NCBI RefSeq assembly: GCF_949628215.1 | Contig: NC_134276.1 | Coordinates: 105,934,756 to 105,998,755 of the forward strand | Direction of reading: 5' to 3' | DNA: 64,000 bases | Source of the DNA: Phalacrocorax aristotelis | Taxonomy: Eukaryota > Chordata > Aves > Suliformes > Phalacrocoracidae | Shown: positions 61,414 through 64,000 of the stretch, piece after piece | Numbering within the stretch: the first letter of the stretch is position 1 | Layout of the letters: every line of letters begins with the position of its first letter | The notes under the pieces: model-generated | What the model was told of the DNA's origin: nothing | What the model saw: the letters and a program-made list of their open reading frames with translations, nothing else | Databases searched by the model: none | Translations under genes and position numbers: made by a program

Positions 61414-61552
61414 TAGGTTTGGCTGGGATGGAATTATTTTCTTCATAGCAACCCACATGGTCCTGTGTTTTAGGTTGGTGACCAGAAGAGTCTTGGTAAT
61501 GTGTTGATTTTTTAGCTACTGCTGAGCAGTGCTTGTACAGAGTCAAGGCATG
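61414..61552 (+). mobile_element. ERVL-type LTR, left part
   Basis: It starts AGGTTTGGCTGGGATGGA and follows the start of the same broad LTR family as the copy at 43905, including ATTATTTTCTTCATAG and CTGCTGAGCAGTGCTTG. It breaks off after GTCAAGGC at about 61552, where unrelated sequence begins. It is antisense to GABPA. Confidence 0.75.
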
Positions 61553-62149
61553 AGCAACTAAAGCCCTAGAGGTGGGATGTGAGTCCCCTGAAATGGAAAA
61601 AGGCTCAGGAGATGGGCAAGGAAGTGCCCATACAGCTCAGAGAATAATGCAAAGAAGCTGACTTTATCTCAATAAAAAGGAGGTGGAGGCCTTTGTTTTA
61701 GATAAACAGCTACCAACAGCTGAGTGAAACAATTGGTGGTATAAAGGTCCCCCTGAGTCAGCCACACCAGCATGGGGGGAGCAAATACATAGCTCAGCCC
61801 AACACAGAATACACAAACTAGACAAGTAACAAAGGAATTTTTAAGAAAGAAATGGGCTTGGGCTGGTTTCAACCCACATATTCTTCCTGGCAACTGGGGA
61901 CACCCAACATCATGATGGTGAGCGTATTATATAGAGAATCACTTTGGCATTGTGATTCAACAGTGTATTGCAATTGCTCTATTTTTCTAAGCGTAACTTA
62001 CTGTTGTATTGTGCTTTTAGCATAATTTGTATCACTCTGCTAAATCAGAAATCTCATGTAACATCAACCATCTTCAAGTAAATTTGATGTTAAACTTTAC
62101 ACTCTCCAAACACGGAATATCTAAAAGAACTTCGTCAGAGACTATTGGA
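61553..62149. mobile_element. unclassified insert splitting the ERVL LTR
   Basis: About 600 bp absent from the LTR consensus separates the left and right LTR parts. The boundary tetranucleotide AGGC occurs at both junctions (end of the left part, start of the right part), consistent with a short target-site duplication. The insert has an AATAAA at about 61671, a TATAAAGG-like motif near 61740, and a CTGGCAACTGGGGACACCC stretch near 61888 that loosely recalls a retroviral leader. No coding capacity is evident. The family is unknown to me. Confidence 0.45.
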
Positions 62150-62392
62150 ATCTGACAGGAGGCTGTCTGTTTCTCACTCAGCCATCCCAGCAAGTAGGCT
62201 GGGGGTGCACAAGAAATTGGGAGGGGCCACAGCCAGGACAGCTTATTAAATTATCTTTATCTTGACCCACAAATTTTTTTTTTAAACCTGCTTTGGCCCT
62301 TTTGATTCTTTCCCCCATGCCTCTGGAGGGGAAGTGAGCAACTGACTGGATGGCAGCTCACCTGCCAGCTGGGGTCAACCCACCACTTGGGT
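62150..62392 (+). mobile_element. ERVL-type LTR, right part with internal deletion
   Basis: LTR similarity resumes at TGTTTCTCACTCAGCCATCC and AAGTAGGCTGGGGGTGCACAAG. It jumps from CCAGGACAGCT directly to TTATCTTTATCTTGACCCAC, so the promoter/TATA segment present in the copy at 43905 is missing. It ends near CAGCTGGGGTCAACCCACC at about 62390, the LTR terminus. Confidence 0.8.
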
Positions 62393-63596
62393 GGGCTAAT
62401 AAACATGCACAAGAGCGTGAGTGTGCGCAGTAAGTGTAGTACACCACATCTAGATAGACCACATTAAACAAACTTTTAAACTAAGACTCGATACAATAGG
62501 ACTCAGTGCACGCCTGTATATGAATCAGACAAGCCATGGCATCAAGTTTTGGGGTGCCTGTTTGACATTTCAACAGAACACAACATGCATATCACTTAAA
62601 TGCCAATGCCAAACACGTAAGTATAGACAACTCACACAGCAGAGGAACATACAGGAACGGTAATAAATAATCAGCTCAAAATACATGCAATACATTATTT
62701 GTTGAGTCAAGACATTTTAACATAAAAAGTTTTTGTTTCAAGGAGTATTAGTTTGAAGAAGCTCGACAGAGGATGGGTAAATCTAAACATCTTCTTCAAA
62801 ACTTGTTTTAATATATTGCTTACAGATTTAACAATGTCAATGAGTATGAACTGGAAATGGAAACTAAAGCGGGGATATTTACTTCCACTGTCTCAAGGGC
62901 AAAAAACAGGAGCAGAACAGTTATGTATATTTAAGTTACGATATCACAAACAGATGCCACCTTGACAAGGTTTTATTTTAAGCATTAAAGAAAGCAAAGC
63001 TTTCCAAGTCTATAAACATTATCTAGGAGCCAAATTCCATTTTGCTTAATAAAGGCCGGTAACATTGCATAACTTTTCACTGATGCTACCCAAAACCATG
63101 CAATGTAATCCTTTGGGAAAAGCCACACCAAAAGGATTTTGGTTTTCAAAATGTTATCAGCAGTTAAGTTTCATCAAAAAGCTGTTAATTTGTTCTCATT
63201 GACAGAACATAATCTGCAAGGTAACATGAATCATTGTTTTCTCTAACCAATTCCACGGTTTCCAAGCTTTCTGCTGGCCCCTTTTCTGGCTGTATTTCTC
63301 ACACCAATTAATATTTTCCTTCTTCCTAGGGACCTCTGCAATGGTACCAAATTTTTGGATTCTATTAGCAGAAATACCTTTAACAGCTAAGAATTTCTCA
63401 CCTCTAGTAAAACCCACCAAAACATAACACAAAGGGAAAGCCACAACATTTTAAAGACTGCTAAAAGCTAATTTTCCATTTGCAGCAACACAGAGAAAAC
63501 TGTAAGGATGAAGATACTGAACCACTACCTTTCTGTGATAATTATTTATTGACTGCACCTGACTTTTAATATCAACATAACCTGTCTTTTGAAAAC

Positions 63597-63690
63597 ATTC
63601 CAGATTAATGATTCCAGATTAATGATTCCAGATTAATGATTCCAGATTAATGATTCCAGATTAATGATTCCAGATTAATGATTCCAGATT
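63597..63690. repeat. 14-bp tandem repeat, about 6.7 copies
   Basis: The unit ATTCCAGATTAATG is repeated perfectly six times (63597-63680) plus a partial copy (ATTCCAGATT, 63681-63690). No sequence variation between units is visible, indicating recent expansion or homogenisation. It lies in a GABPA intron and is not a CRISPR-like array, since there are no spacers. Confidence 0.97.
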
Positions 63691-64000
63691 ACTTCACAGA
63701 ACGAAGCCTCACAACTCTTTGAAGGAAACTGGCTTCTTTTTTTATTTTTTAAGATTTATATTTATAAATGTTGGGGGTGTGTGTGTGTGAGGCTTTTTTG
63801 GGGGACTACATAAGAACCTTAAGAACATTCTTTATTCTCAGAAACTTCTGACTGTATCATAACACAGAACTTAGTGATGCCTTATTTCAACCTAAGTCCC
63901 TGCAATGTCAACTCAGATAACATTTAAAATTGTACTCTTTCTAGGAAGGCCGTTTAGCACATTTCTCTGGTATCAAGAGAACACTATTATTCTCAATACA

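Larger units (their letters stand above)
60726..64000 (-). other. GABPA: GABPA intron upstream of the Pointed exon (runs off the window)
   Basis: At least 3.3 kb of intron. I searched for the expected preceding coding sequence (a segment like RWAAALEGYRKEQERLGIPY) and did not find it, so upstream exons lie beyond 64000. It contains a disrupted ERVL LTR (61414-62392) and a 14-bp tandem repeat (63597-63690). Confidence 0.85.

Noticed and set aside
63196-63444. 82-codon open frame on the - strand as a possible upstream GABPA exon or retrocopy
   Set aside because: The protein does not match any part of GABPA I know, nor ATP5PF or other neighbours. The expected splice phase is not met, and a chance frame is more likely.
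63597-63690. regular short repeats as a CRISPR array
   Set aside because: The units are directly adjacent with no spacers, and the genome is vertebrate. It is an ordinary tandem repeat.

Overview
This window is vertebrate nuclear DNA, almost certainly from a bird. Two split genes converge tail to tail. On the + strand are the last three coding exons and the 3' UTR of APP (amyloid beta precursor protein). On the - strand are the last five coding exons of GABPA (GA-binding protein alpha, an ETS transcription factor). The avian assignment rests on several CR1 retrotransposon fragments carrying the diagnostic 8-bp 3'-terminal repeat (ATTCTGTG type), on avian-type ERVL LTRs, and on short intergenic distances. 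The ERVL LTR looks like the one common in Neoaves, but the species cannot be named from this sequence.

Layout. Positions 1-14440 hold the 3' part of APP: partial intron 15, exon 16 (2242-2342), exon 17 (5444-5590), exon 18 with the stop codon (13179-13280), and a 3' UTR of about 1.16 kb ending after a strongly conserved distal poly(A) signal at 14417. Splice sites, reading phases and codons all join cleanly. Exons 16 and 17 together encode the beta- and alpha-secretase sites, all 42 Abeta residues (identical to human as I know that peptide), and the transmembrane segment. Exon 18 encodes the rest of the cytoplasmic tail with YENPTY.

Positions 14441 to about 48990 are intergenic (roughly 34.5 kb). 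I see no credible protein-coding gene there. The stretch holds two CpG-rich blocks (14448-14700 and 18535-18930), a 5'-truncated CR1 on the - strand (24713-26576), a GC-rich ERV/LTR-type repeat (about 32690-33600), a short CR1 on the + strand (41500-41851), and a 3' ERVL remnant made of internal sequence plus a truncated LTR (43310-44338).

Positions about 48990-64000 hold the 3' part of GABPA, read right to left: the Pointed-domain exon (60531-60725), a 57-nt exon (59672-59728), a linker exon (58480-58620), two ETS-domain exons (56922-57114 and 51690-51918), and an inferred 3' UTR of about 2.7 kb. The upstream GABPA exons lie beyond the right edge. Its introns hold two CR1 tails, a disrupted ERVL LTR and a 14-bp tandem repeat.

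APP and GABPA are neighbours in other amniotes in the same convergent orientation, so this is conserved synteny. I found no undescribed multi-gene system. The most interesting local points are a perfect 13-bp inverted repeat in the APP 3' UTR where human has a G-quadruplex tract, an APP exon 16 acceptor with almost no polypyrimidine tract, an orphan CpG-rich block, and a nested, promoter-deleted ERVL LTR inside a GABPA intron.
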